Positions 25,941 through 34,863 of a DNA stretch of 64,000 bases are shown here, piece after piece (position 1 is the stretch's first letter; each line of letters starts with the position of its first letter). The notes under the pieces were generated by a model. That model was not told where the DNA came from and did not search any database. It saw only the letters and a list, made by a program, of their open reading frames with translations. Source of the DNA: Massilia aquatica (GTDB lineage Bacteria; Pseudomonadota; Gammaproteobacteria; Burkholderiales; Burkholderiaceae_D); assembly GCF_011682045.1 (NCBI RefSeq), contig NZ_VVIW01000014.1, positions 1 to 64,000 on the forward strand. Reading direction: 5' to 3'. Made by a program: the position numbers and the translations under genes.

Positions 25941-26882
25941 ATGAAACTAGTCCCGACATCCCTGATGAAACATGCGGCGATTGCCGGTCTCTGCCTGGCC
26001 GCAATGAACGGCGCGCGTGCCGATGCATTCGCCCAGTCCGTTCTCCTGATCGACAATTTCCGCCTGCTCCATCACACCGGCGACGCCTTCAAGTCGACGG
26101 ATTTCACCTCGCTCAACGGCGCCGTCACCGCCCGTGCCACCGCTTCCCTCAACGGCGCAAGCATCATCGCGAATGCGCCCAGCACAAGCATCCTGAGCAG
26201 CACCATGCCCGATGTGGCGCACCAGTTCATCGGGCTGCCCACGCCGCCGCGCGCCGAAAACGATTTTGGCTATTTTTCCGTATCGCCAAGCCTGCCCGGC
26301 ACCTTCGGCTATGCCGACCAGAACATGAGCGGCAACGCCGTGACGATCGGTTCGCGCCTGGCCGGGGCCCGCGTCGAAACGCGCGCCGACGCTTCCCTGC
26401 GCAGCGTTGGCGAGGCCGGCGGCCAGTCCGACGTCGGCACCTCGACCATGTTCCGCTTCACCCTCGGCGCCAGCGAGACCATGTCGGTTTCCTTCGACGG
26501 CAGGCCGATGACCCAGGCGTATGCCAGCAGCGGCAGCGGCGGCGGGACCAACGCCATCGCCCGCCTGGCGTGGAGCGTGAACATCATCAACCTCGATACC
26601 GGCACAATCATGCTCAACTATGCGCCCGACGACCTCAACGGCAATAGCCAGCGCAGCCGCAATGGCGACTACGCTGGCGACTCGACATTCGATCCAGGCT
26701 GGCTGACATTCTCGGCCACGTCGCTCATGCTCAACGCCAATGAAAACTATCAGCTGACCATCAACCAGACCACCCTCGCCAACGCCACCCAGGACCGGGT
26801 GGCGGTGCCGGAACCGGGCGGCCTGGCGCTGTTCGGCCTGGGCCTGCTGGGTATGTCGCTGATGACCCGGCGCCGCAACTAA
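25941..26882 (+). CDS. PEP-CTERM sorting domain protein
   Basis: The protein has 313 residues. A signal peptide (MKHAAIAGLCLAAMNGARA) follows a strong start site (GGAGAG). The mature part is rich in Ser, Thr, Asn and Ala and probably beta-structured. The sorting signal at the end is VPEPGGLALFGLGLLGMSLMTRRRN. It is presumably exported and anchored through exosortase A with the polysaccharide made by this locus. It directly follows a sigma-54-type promoter. Confidence 0.9.
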   Translation: MKLVPTSLMKHAAIAGLCLAAMNGARADAFAQSVLLIDNFRLLHHTGDAFKSTDFTSLNGAVTARATASLNGASIIANAPSTSILSSTMPDVAHQFIGLPTPPRAENDFGYFSVSPSLPGTFGYADQNMSGNAVTIGSRLAGARVETRADASLRSVGEAGGQSDVGTSTMFRFTLGASETMSVSFDGRPMTQAYASSGSGGGTNAIARLAWSVNIINLDTGTIMLNYAPDDLNGNSQRSRNGDYAGDSTFDPGWLTFSATSLMLNANENYQLTINQTTLANATQDRVAVPEPGGLALFGLGLLGMSLMTRRRN

Positions 26883-27236
26883 GCCGGCCATGCGGACAAG
26901 AACAACAAGGTGGCCACGCAGTTGGCGGTCATTCCAGGGCCCGCAGCCGGTGCTGCGCGGTCGGCGCCGGCTGGGGATGCGGGCGTCGGACCGCCCCGGG
27001 GGACCCTGATGCACGGCTCGCTGGCAGCCGGCATTTTTCCGGTCAGGAGCGCGCCTGGCCGGGCGATTTTTTTGCTCGGGGCAGGCGACGGGCGCATGCT
27101 CTTTTTACTCTTGACGCGAATCAACGCGCCCGTGATCAGAGGAAACTTACAGTTTCCACGGACATATAATCGAACGAGTAGTGAAGCTGGCAGTGTCGCT
27201 TCCCATCGCCGCCCGACTTACGGAGACCCACACGAT
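26883..27236. other. Intergenic region before the chain-length determinant gene
   Basis: It contains no gene. From 27141 onward it holds an operator-like palindrome and a perfect -10 (listed separately). Confidence 0.5.
27141..27170 (+). promoter_or_regulatory. Promoter with palindromic operator for polysaccharide operon
   Basis: GGAAACTTACAGTTTCC (27141-27157) is a perfect palindrome with 7-base arms. It lies where the -35 box would be for the perfect -10 TATAAT at 27165-27170; the -35 itself is poor. This suggests control by a dimeric regulator, either a repressor or an activator replacing the -35 contact. The start codon is 67 bases downstream. Confidence 0.5.
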
Positions 27237-28766
27237 ATGGAGGACTTCATCAGCCAGTTGCTGCTGCATGTACGAGGCATCTGGAAATACCGGTGGCTTG
27301 CCATCGGCACCATGTGGGTCGTGGCCGGACTGGGCTGGGTGGTGGTACTGCGCCTGCCGAACGATTACCAGAGTTCGGCGCGCGTGTTTGTCGATACCCA
27401 GAGTATCCTCAAGCCGCTGATGGCCAGCATGACCAGCATGCCGAACGTGCAACAGCAAGTGTCGATCATGAGCCGCACCCTGCTCAGCCGGCCCAACCTG
27501 GAGCGCGTCCTGCGCACGGTCGACCTCGATGTCGACGCCACCACGCCGCGCCAGCGCGAACGGCAGATCGACGAGCTGGCCATGCGCCTGAAAATTTCGG
27601 GCACCAGCACCAACGATATCTATTCGATCACCTACGGCGGCGACAACCCCAGGCAGGTGCACGATGTGGTGCAGGCGCTGCTGACGATCTTCCTGGAAGG
27701 CAGCTTCAAGGGCAAGAAGGCCGATTCGCAGAACGCGATCCGCTTCATCGACGACCAGATCAAGAACTACGAGCAGCGCCTGGTGGCGGCCGAAAACACG
27801 GTCAAGGAATTCAAGTTGCGCAACAGCGCGCTGCTGCCGCGCCAGGGCGTCGATTACAGCGCCCAGCTGGCCATTGCCAGCGACGCGCTCAGCACCGCCC
27901 GCATCGACCTGCTCGAAGCGGAACAGGCGCGCATTGCGATCCAGGCCCGCATCAACGGCGATCCGCTGCCGGCCGGGGCCGATCCGCGCCCGCGCGCCAT
28001 TGTCAACCCGGACATCGACGCCCGCATCGCCGCCATCAACAAGAACCTCGACACCCTGCGCCTGCAATACACCGACCTGCACCCGGACGTGGTCAGCGCG
28101 CGCCGCCTGCTGGCCCAGCTCGAAGCGCGCAAGGTCGAAGAAAGCAAGCTGGCCCAGCGCGATGGCGACCCGGGCCGCTTCTACAGCCCCATGCTGCAGC
28201 AGCTCAAGGTGGCGCTGACCGAGGCCGATGCCAAGGTGGCCTCGATGCGGGTGCGGGTGCACGAATACAGCGTGCGCCACGAGCGCCTGCGCGAGCAGAG
28301 CAATGCCGTGCCGGAAGTCGAATCGCAACTGGCCCAGCTCAACCGCGATTATGAAATCAACAAGGACAACTACGAAAAGCTGATCGCGCGGCGCGAGTCG
28401 GCCAGGATCTCGGGCGACCTGAGTTCCTCGACCGAGATGATGACCTTCCGCATCATCGATCCGCCCACCATGCCGATTTCGCCGGTCGGTCCCAACCGCC
28501 GCCTGTTCCATACCGGCGTGCTGCTGATTGCCCTGTGCGCCGGCCTCGGCGTGGCGACCCTGGTCAGCCAGATCCGTCCGACCTTTATCAGCCCAGGCGC
28601 GCTGCGCGAGATCACCGGACTGAACGTGCTCGGGACGGTCTCGATGACCTGGAACGATGCCGAACGCAACAAGCTGCGCCGGGGGCAATACCTGCTCGGC
28701 GGCGCCTTCACCGCCCTGCTCGGCCTGTACGGCGCGATCATGGCATCCGGATTTCTCACGGGTTAA
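27237..28766 (+). CDS. XrtA system polysaccharide chain-length determinant
   Basis: The protein has 509 residues; the ATG at 27237 is used because the N-terminal domain starts there, although the frame is open further up. There is an N-terminal membrane helix (WLAIGTMWVVAGLGWVVVL), a Wzz domain, and a long coiled region (DDQIKNYEQRLVAAENTVKEFKLRN, IAAINKNLDTLRLQYTDLHPDV). The C-terminal membrane segment is VGPNRRLFHTGVLLIALCAGLGVATL, preceded by the typical Pro-rich IDPPTMPISPV. It fits TIGR03007. It works with the kinase encoded next to set polysaccharide length and export. Confidence 0.9.
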   Translation: MEDFISQLLLHVRGIWKYRWLAIGTMWVVAGLGWVVVLRLPNDYQSSARVFVDTQSILKPLMASMTSMPNVQQQVSIMSRTLLSRPNLERVLRTVDLDVDATTPRQRERQIDELAMRLKISGTSTNDIYSITYGGDNPRQVHDVVQALLTIFLEGSFKGKKADSQNAIRFIDDQIKNYEQRLVAAENTVKEFKLRNSALLPRQGVDYSAQLAIASDALSTARIDLLEAEQARIAIQARINGDPLPAGADPRPRAIVNPDIDARIAAINKNLDTLRLQYTDLHPDVVSARRLLAQLEARKVEESKLAQRDGDPGRFYSPMLQQLKVALTEADAKVASMRVRVHEYSVRHERLREQSNAVPEVESQLAQLNRDYEINKDNYEKLIARRESARISGDLSSSTEMMTFRIIDPPTMPISPVGPNRRLFHTGVLLIALCAGLGVATLVSQIRPTFISPGALREITGLNVLGTVSMTWNDAERNKLRRGQYLLGGAFTALLGLYGAIMASGFLTG

Positions 28767-28784
28767 GCCCCAAGGGAGTACAAC

Positions 28785-29570
28785 GTGGACAGTTCCCTCA
28801 CTCCGGCCGCTGCGCCGCACGGCCCCGACGCGCCCGCCGGCGCCGAGCCACTGCGCGAAGTCGACATCAATCTGGCGCGCCTGCAGCAGATGGGCATGGT
28901 CACGCATGACGGCGGACGCACCAGCGTGGCCGAGGATTTTCGCATCATCAAGCGCCCGCTGCTGCGCAATGCGCGTGCGGCGGTGTCCGGCGGGGTACGG
29001 CACGGCAACCTGATTGTCGTCACCAGCGCCCTGCCCGGCGAAGGCAAGACCTACTGTGCGATCAACCTGGCGATGAGCATCGCCATGGAAAAAGACCACA
29101 CCGTGCTGCTGGTCGACGCCGACGTGGCGCGCCCCTCGGTGCTGCGCACGCTTGGCCTGGCGCCGGGGCTGGGGCTGATGGACGTCTTGCTCAACGAAGA
29201 CCTGAGCCTGACGGACGTGATCCTCAAGACCAACATCCCGACCCTGAGCCTGCTGCCGGCCGGGCGCAACAACAAGCACGCCACCGAGCTGCTGGCCAGT
29301 CACGCGATGAGCAAGCTGCTCTCGGAAATTGCCAACCGCTACCCGGACCGGATCGTGATTTTCGATTCGCCGCCGCTGCTGCTGACCACCGAAGCGGCGG
29401 TGCTGGCGGCCCAGATGGGCCAGGTGGTGATGGTGGTCGAGTCCGAGACGACGACCCAGCGCGAAGTCAAGGAAGCGCTGCTGCGGCTCGACAACTGCGC
29501 CCGCGTCGACCTGATCTGCAACAAAGCGCGTGCCTTCAACGGCGGCGACTACCACGGCTACTACGACTAG
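28785..29570 (+). CDS. XrtA-associated tyrosine autokinase
   Basis: The protein has 261 residues and uses a GTG start with AGGGAG upstream. It is a BY-kinase with Walker A PGEGKTYCA, Walker A' LLVDADVARP and Walker B RIVIFDSPPLL. The tail YHGYYD holds three tyrosines that can be autophosphorylated. It fits TIGR03018, the cytoplasmic partner of the chain-length determinant, whose gene ends 18 bases upstream. Phosphorylation cycles control polymer export. Confidence 0.9.
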   Translation: MDSSLTPAAAPHGPDAPAGAEPLREVDINLARLQQMGMVTHDGGRTSVAEDFRIIKRPLLRNARAAVSGGVRHGNLIVVTSALPGEGKTYCAINLAMSIAMEKDHTVLLVDADVARPSVLRTLGLAPGLGLMDVLLNEDLSLTDVILKTNIPTLSLLPAGRNNKHATELLASHAMSKLLSEIANRYPDRIVIFDSPPLLLTTEAAVLAAQMGQVVMVVESETTTQREVKEALLRLDNCARVDLICNKARAFNGGDYHGYYD

Positions 29571-29592
29571 CCGATGCCAGACAACAAGCTGG

Positions 29593-29666
29593 TGTCAGAC
29601 ATGACACCGGGGTTTGAAGTTGAGTTCGTGTCCGGATGTCAGACCTGACACCGGTGTGTAGTTGAG
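29593..29666 (+). repeat. Two copies of a TGTCAGAC-palindrome motif
   Basis: Copy 1 (29593-29624) and copy 2 (29637-29666) share TGTCAGACMTGACACCGG, then GT and GAAGTTGAG or GTAGTTGAG, with a 2-base deletion in copy 2. Copy 1 includes a perfect stem GGTGTCA...TGACACC (29591-29608); copy 2 has TGTCAG...CTGACA. This is either a small intergenic repeat element or a terminator/attenuator between kinase and glycosyltransferase genes. Confidence 0.6.
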
Positions 29667-29728
29667 GGCGGCGCTATCCGCGCCATCCTGTTTGTTCCCG
29701 TTCGCCCGATTAACCTTTGGAGTCGACC

Positions 29729-30913
29729 ATGACTACTTCCCTTGAACCGCCGCGCCTCGTGGTGCATCTGATCCACCAGCTCGACGTCGGCGGTCTCGAA
29801 AATGGCCTGATCAACCTGATCAAGCACATGCCGCCCGAACGCTACCGGCACGCGATCGTCTGCCTCAAGGATTATTCGGAGTACCATGCGCACATCAAGC
29901 AGCGCGGGGTCGAGATCATCAGCCTGAACAAGCGCGAAGGCAAGGACTGGGGCCATTATCTGCGCCTGTTCCGCGCCCTGCGCGCGCTGCAGCCGGACCT
30001 GATCCACACGCGCAACCTGTGCGGCATCGAAGGCCAGCTGGTGGCGGCCCTGGCCGGCGTCAAGCTGCGCGTGCACGGCGAGCATGGCCGCGATATGAGC
30101 GACCTGTACGGCAAGCGCCTGAAATACAAGCTGCTGCGCCGCCTGCTGCGCCCGCTGATCGGGCACTTCATCGCCGTCAGCGCCGACCTCGAACACTGGT
30201 TGATCGACAGCGTCGGCGCCGAGCCCGAAAAAGTGTCGCAGATTTCGAACGGGGTCGACAGCATCCAGTTCCACCCGCGCCTGGGCCCGCCGGCCGCGAT
30301 CGGCCCGGCCGGCTTCATGCAGGACAATGCTTTCGTCATCGGCAGCGTCGGCCGGATGGAGGAAATCAAGGATTACGGCACCCTGGTCGAAGCCTTCCTG
30401 CGCCTGATCGCCTCGCCTCATCCGGCCCACCAACGCATGCGCCTCCTGATCGTCGGCGACGGCCCGCAGCGCGCCGCCTGCCTCGATACGCTGACCCGCG
30501 CCGGCGCCGCGCACCGCGCCTGGCTGCCGGGCGAGCGCACCGACATCGCCCAGCTGCTGCGCGCCATGGACCTGTTCGTGCTGCCCTCGCTGGCCGAAGG
30601 CAGTTCGAATACCATTCTCGAAGCCATGGCCACCGGGCTGCCGGTGGTGGCCACCGCCGTGGGCGGCAATCCGGTGCTGGTCCATCCCGGCTTTACCGGC
30701 ATCCTGGTGCCGCCGCGCGCGCCCGACCTGATGGCCGCCGCGATTGCCGATTACTGCCGGATTCCCGACATGGCGGCGCGCCACGGCATGCGCGCGCGCA
30801 GCCAGGTCATCGCCCGCCACAGCCTGCCCGAAATGGCGCGCGGCTACCTGCGCGTGTACGATGCGCTGGCGCACCCGGACGGTGGCTGCCCGGGCCCGGC
30901 CACGCATACCTGA
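29729..30913 (+). CDS. XrtA/PEP-CTERM glycosyltransferase (GT4, TIGR03088 type)
   Basis: The protein has 394 residues. The ATG at 29729 with TTGGAG upstream is chosen over TTG at 29717. It has the GT4 fold: LVVHLIHQLDVGGLENGLINLI at the N-terminus, LRVHGEHGRDMSDLYGKRLKYKLLRRLLRP in the middle, and EGSSNTILEAMATGLPVVATAVGGNPVLV as the sugar-nucleotide EX7E motif. The order after chain-length determinant and kinase matches other exosortase-A loci. It adds a sugar to the surface polysaccharide repeat unit in the cytoplasm. Confidence 0.9.
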   Translation: MTTSLEPPRLVVHLIHQLDVGGLENGLINLIKHMPPERYRHAIVCLKDYSEYHAHIKQRGVEIISLNKREGKDWGHYLRLFRALRALQPDLIHTRNLCGIEGQLVAALAGVKLRVHGEHGRDMSDLYGKRLKYKLLRRLLRPLIGHFIAVSADLEHWLIDSVGAEPEKVSQISNGVDSIQFHPRLGPPAAIGPAGFMQDNAFVIGSVGRMEEIKDYGTLVEAFLRLIASPHPAHQRMRLLIVGDGPQRAACLDTLTRAGAAHRAWLPGERTDIAQLLRAMDLFVLPSLAEGSSNTILEAMATGLPVVATAVGGNPVLVHPGFTGILVPPRAPDLMAAAIADYCRIPDMAARHGMRARSQVIARHSLPEMARGYLRVYDALAHPDGGCPGPATHT

Positions 30914-30922
30914 AAGCGGCGC

Positions 30923-32005
30923 TCATGCCCAGGCCGGCGCACTCTGGCGCCCGGCGTGCACCGCGTGCACCTGCGCGTAGCAGGCCGCCACCTGCCGCGC
31001 CACCCGCTCCCAACTGTCGCCGCGCACCAGCGCCCGCACCTGCTCGCGCGGCGGCGGCGACACCAGCAGCCGCAGCACCGCGCGCTGCTGGGCGTCGGTA
31101 TCGTCCCAGTCGACCCGCGCCAGCGCGAACTCGGCCCCGGCCAGGCTGAAAGGCGAGTCGCGCGCGATCAGCATCGGGCTGCCTGCCGCCAGCGCGTCGC
31201 GCACCGCCAGCGCCGTGCCCTGGCCGTCGCCCGGCGCGATGCACAGCGCCGCCGCCGCGTAGGTACTGGCCAGCATCGCTTCATCCTGGCGCAGCGCGCC
31301 CAGGCACGTCAGGCCGCGCACGCTGCGCAATTCCCGCAGGTAATCCTGGTCGCGCTCGACAACCTCGCCCACCAGCACCATCGGCAGCGACAGCGCCGCC
31401 ATCGCCTGCGCCATCGCCAGCTGGTTCTGGTACGGCGAAATCGGGCCGGCCATCAGCGCGAACGGCCCGCTCATGCCGGTGCGCTGGCGAAACAGCTCGC
31501 CATCGGCCGCCAGCAAGGCCGGGTTGACGCCGTTCGGCAGCACCCGCACCCGGCCGCTATCGATCAGGAAACCGGCGCCGATGGCAAGCTTTTCGGCTTC
31601 GCCGAGCGCCACGATCAGGCTGGCCTGCTGCAAGGCGCGCCGGGTCTGGGCGTAGCCGGACTGCACATTCCATGAGGTCAGGCTGCCCAGCCGATGGTCG
31701 GCGGCGCGCGCGCTGGTGCCGCTGGCGCGGTTCCAGCCCGGCGCGATCAGCGGCGTGAGCACCACCGGCACGCCCTGCTCCACGGCCGCTTCCACCAGGC
31801 GCAAGTTGCCGTGGGTGGCGGAAAACACGTGGACCAGGTCATAGCCGTCGAGCCGGCTGGCGTAGGGATTGACCAGCTCGACCTCGATTCCGGAGCCGGC
31901 CTGCGCGCCCAGTTGCACTAGCGCACGGATGGTCTCGCGGACCTGCTGCTGGACACCGTCTTCACGTTCGAACAACATGGGATAAGACAAAATTCCGATA
32001 CGCAT
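30923..32005 (-). CDS. Glycosyltransferase, GT4-like
   Basis: The protein has 360 residues. The ATG at 32005 has GGAGG 5-7 bases upstream; the ATG at 32077 is not needed. It shows a typical GT-B pattern: MRIGILSYPMLFEREDGVQQQVRETI, LVVHVFSATHGNLRL-like strand pattern, GRVRVLPNGVNPALL and CIAPGDGQGTALAVRDALAAGSPML in place of the usual EX7E motif (D rather than E in the first position). It is probably a polysaccharide glycosyltransferase of the locus. The 3' end is convergent with the previous gene, 9 bases apart. Confidence 0.78.
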   Translation of the reverse strand: MRIGILSYPMLFEREDGVQQQVRETIRALVQLGAQAGSGIEVELVNPYASRLDGYDLVHVFSATHGNLRLVEAAVEQGVPVVLTPLIAPGWNRASGTSARAADHRLGSLTSWNVQSGYAQTRRALQQASLIVALGEAEKLAIGAGFLIDSGRVRVLPNGVNPALLAADGELFRQRTGMSGPFALMAGPISPYQNQLAMAQAMAALSLPMVLVGEVVERDQDYLRELRSVRGLTCLGALRQDEAMLASTYAAAALCIAPGDGQGTALAVRDALAAGSPMLIARDSPFSLAGAEFALARVDWDDTDAQQRAVLRLLVSPPPREQVRALVRGDSWERVARQVAACYAQVHAVHAGRQSAPAWA

Positions 32006-32101
32006 GCACGCCTCCATTGTCAACACGGGCCGGTCGCCGGGGACCAGCAAGGCGGGCGGCATGAGAATGCTCAACAAGTCGCCACCCGCGCTGATTTAGT
32101 A

Positions 32102-32158
32102 TTGCCTCAACTTAAGAGTTTCAGTGTACCGACGGGCACAGGCGCATCATTGAGGCAA
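32102..32158. promoter_or_regulatory. Spaced inverted repeat between divergent genes
   Basis: TTGCCTCAA (32102-32110) and TTGAGGCAA (32150-32158) are perfect inverted copies separated by 39 bases, between the divergent glycosyltransferase and deacetylase genes. They may bind one dimeric regulator by looping, or form a long hairpin. The function is unknown. Confidence 0.45.
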
Positions 32159-32186
32159 GTCAATTAGTTTCACCAAAGAAAATCAC

Positions 32187-33080
32187 ATGCGCGTTCCGCT
32201 TTCGATTCTCATTTACCAGCGCGTGCTGGCCACGCCCGACCCGCTGTTTCCCGAGTGCCTGCACGCGCGCCGTTTCGAGCAGCAGCTGCGCCTGCTGCGC
32301 CGCTGGTTCCGCCTGATGCCGCTCTCGCGCGCCGTCACCCACCTGGCCGAAGGCACCTTGCCGGCGCGCGCCGCCTGCCTGACTTTCGACAACGGCTACG
32401 CCGAACACGCCACGGTCGCGCTGCCCCTGTTGCAGCGCTACGGCGTGCCGGCCACTTTTTTTGTCGCCGCCAGCTACCTCGACGGCGGCTGCACCTGGAG
32501 CGACATCGTCACCGAAGTGGTGCGCAACGCGCCCGGCGAGCGCCTCAACCTCGGCCGCAGCGGCTTTGCCAGCTACGACATCGCTTGCCCGGTGCGGCGC
32601 CGCGCCGTGATCGAGATGCTGCTGGCCACGCTGCGCCTCTTGCCGCCGGCCGAACGCGCCGCGCGCGTGCTGGCGATGGCGCGCCGCCCGACCCCGACCA
32701 TGATGAGTTCCGACCAGGTGCTGGCCCTGCACCGCGCCGGCATGGAGATCGGCGCCCATCCGCTACACCACACGGTGCTCTCGAGCCTGTCGAACGCCGC
32801 CGCGCGCGCCGAAATCGCCGAGGGCCAGTGCCGCATCGAAGAATTGATCCGCGCCCGCGTGAGCCTGTTCGCCTACCCGAGCGGCAAGCCGGGCGAGGAT
32901 TTCGAGCAGCGCCATGGCCTGATGCTGCGCGCCCAGGGCTTCCAGGCGGCCGTCGGCAGCGCGCGCGGCGCGGCCGGCAGCGGCAGCGACCTGTTCGCGC
33001 TGCCGCGCTTTAGCCCGTGCGAGCCGGGCAATGGCGGCTTTCTGCTGCGCCTGGCCGGCAATCTGTTTACACGCGGCTGA
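32187..33080 (+). CDS. NodB-type polysaccharide deacetylase family protein
   Basis: The protein has 297 residues. Three NodB motifs are visible: LTFDNGYAEHATVALPLL, GAHPLHHTVLSSLS and FAYPSGKPGEDF. The usual second Asp of the first motif (TFDDG) is Asn here, and the two His of motif 2 are kept. This could lower or change metal binding, so activity is uncertain. There is no signal peptide, so the protein may act at the cytoplasmic face. It is probably meant to remove acetyl or formyl groups from sugars in the polysaccharide. It stands divergent from the glycosyltransferase gene. Confidence 0.82.
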   Translation: MRVPLSILIYQRVLATPDPLFPECLHARRFEQQLRLLRRWFRLMPLSRAVTHLAEGTLPARAACLTFDNGYAEHATVALPLLQRYGVPATFFVAASYLDGGCTWSDIVTEVVRNAPGERLNLGRSGFASYDIACPVRRRAVIEMLLATLRLLPPAERAARVLAMARRPTPTMMSSDQVLALHRAGMEIGAHPLHHTVLSSLSNAAARAEIAEGQCRIEELIRARVSLFAYPSGKPGEDFEQRHGLMLRAQGFQAAVGSARGAAGSGSDLFALPRFSPCEPGNGGFLLRLAGNLFTRG

Positions 33081-33095
33081 TTCTCTGCCCGCCGG

Positions 33096-34667
33096 TCAGG
33101 CCGCGCCCGCCATCTGCGCGGCCAGCAGGCGCCGGTCGAAGCTGCCGTTGGGACTGCGCGGCAAGGCCGCCGCCCGCACCTGCGCCAGCAGCGGCATCAT
33201 ATAAGAGGGCAACTTGGCGCGGCAGGCGGCCAGCAGCGCCGCCGGGTCCAGCAGGCAGCCCGAGCGCGGCGTGACCGCCAGCGCGATCGATTGGCCCAGC
33301 ACCGGATGATCCAGCCCCAGCGCCGCCGCCTCCTCCACCAGCCCGGTCGCGTACAGCACTTCCTCGATCTCGCTCGGGCTGACCCGGTAGCCGCCGGTCT
33401 TGATGGTCTCGTCGCTGCGCCCGATAAAATACAAAAACCCTTCCTCGTCGATGCGCACCGTGTCGCCCGACCACAGTGCCAGCTCGGCCAGCGGCAGTCC
33501 GTCGCAGGGCGGCAGCGGGCGGAAGCGCTCGGCGGTGCGGGCGCGATCGTTCCAGTAGCCGAGCGCGACCAGCGGGCCGCGGTGCACCAGTTCACCCGGC
33601 TCGCCCGGCGCGCACGGCTGGCCGTCGGGGCGCAGCACCAGCACCTCGGCGTTGGCAATGGCCTTGCCGATCGAGTCCGGGCGCAGGTCGAGCTGTTCGG
33701 GCGCCAGGCAGGTCGAGCGGAACGCCTCGGTCATTCCGAACATCAGGTACAGGCGCGCCTGCGGCAGGCGCGCGCGCAGCGCGTGCATGGTCGCGCGCGG
33801 CAACACCCCGCCCGAACTGGTCAGGTAACGCAGGCTGCAAGGTGCGCTCCAGTGCAGCTCGGCCAGCTGGATCCACAGCGGCGGCAGCGCGGCCAGGCCG
33901 GTGATGCGTTCGCGCGCCACCAGCTCGGGGATATCGCGCGTCAATAGCGGATTCATCAGCACTACGGCGGCGCCGGCCGCAAAGGCGCCGGTCAGCTGGC
34001 TCAGGCCGTAGGCCAGGCTGAGCGGCAGCAGCGCCAGGATGCGGTCGTGCGCCGTGTGCCCGAGCTCGGCCGCGGCGCTGGCCGCGCCCGCCACCAGGTT
34101 GCGGTGCGACACCACCACGCCCTTGGGCGCGCCGCTGTCGCCCGAGGTGTACAGCAGGGCCGCGATGTCGGACTCGATTGAGCGGTGCGGCGCGCGCAGC
34201 GGTGCGGCGGCGGCGCGCCGTATCCAGCCATCCCAGCCGAGCACGCCCAGCCCGGGCAGCATGCCATCCTCGCGCCCGGTTTGCAGCACGCAGCGCAGGG
34301 CCGGGCACTGGACCAGTTCCAGGTCGAGCCGCGCCAGCCTTCCCGGCGAGGTCAGCAGCACGCGGGCGCCGCTGTCGCGCAGCACATGACCGACCTGGGC
34401 TGGCTTGAGCAAGGGATTGACCGGCACGAACACCAGCCCGGCCGCAGCCGCGCCGAACAGGGTCAGCACCGCCTCCTCGCACTTGTCGAGAAATATCGCG
34501 ACCCGCTCGCCGCGCGCAAGGCCCAGGGCCAGCAAACCCTGCGCCGCCACATCGATACAGCGCGCCAGCTGGGCATAGCCGAGGCTATTGTCGAGATAGC
34601 GCAAGGCCAGGCCCTGCGGCGTGCGGCGGGCGGCTTCGGTGATCAGTTCGTACACGAGCTGGGCCAT
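33096..34667 (-). CDS. Exosortase-A-associated acyl-CoA ligase (AMP-forming)
   Basis: The protein has 523 residues. The ATG at 34667 has AGGGGA and is preferred over 34709. It shows adenylation-domain motifs: LLYTSGDSGAPKGVVVSHRN (P-loop), LYLMFGMTEAFRSTCL (aromatic/Glu motif), WSGDTVRIDEEGFLYFIGRSDETIKTGGYRVSPSEIEEVL and the C-terminal Lys in PRSPNGSFDRRLL, where the usual GK is replaced by GS. It fits TIGR03098. It would activate a fatty or similar acid for transfer; no acyl carrier protein or decarboxylase partner is visible here. The missing catalytic lysine may weaken the adenylation step. Confidence 0.87.
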   Translation of the reverse strand: MAQLVYELITEAARRTPQGLALRYLDNSLGYAQLARCIDVAAQGLLALGLARGERVAIFLDKCEEAVLTLFGAAAAGLVFVPVNPLLKPAQVGHVLRDSGARVLLTSPGRLARLDLELVQCPALRCVLQTGREDGMLPGLGVLGWDGWIRRAAAAPLRAPHRSIESDIAALLYTSGDSGAPKGVVVSHRNLVAGAASAAAELGHTAHDRILALLPLSLAYGLSQLTGAFAAGAAVVLMNPLLTRDIPELVARERITGLAALPPLWIQLAELHWSAPCSLRYLTSSGGVLPRATMHALRARLPQARLYLMFGMTEAFRSTCLAPEQLDLRPDSIGKAIANAEVLVLRPDGQPCAPGEPGELVHRGPLVALGYWNDRARTAERFRPLPPCDGLPLAELALWSGDTVRIDEEGFLYFIGRSDETIKTGGYRVSPSEIEEVLYATGLVEEAAALGLDHPVLGQSIALAVTPRSGCLLDPAALLAACRAKLPSYMMPLLAQVRAAALPRSPNGSFDRRLLAAQMAGAA

Positions 34668-34863
34668 AAATTCCCCTACAAAAAATAATTTCTCAATGGC
34701 ATCAATCATTGGGAAAAACGGCCGCGCTGTCCTTGACGCGGGTCAAACAAGCGCATGGCACTCTTGAGCTTGTGCGCGCGCAAGAGGCATGCAATTTCGG
34801 GGGTGTTTAATGAAACCGGTGTCCCGGCAGGCTGCCGGGAACCGTACCGGAGATCAGAACACC

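Noticed and set aside
27147-29555. An 802-codon open frame on the minus strand opposite the chain-length and kinase genes
   Set aside because: The plus strand carries clear Wzz and BY-kinase motifs in this span. Long antisense frames are common in GC-rich DNA and this one has no recognisable domain.
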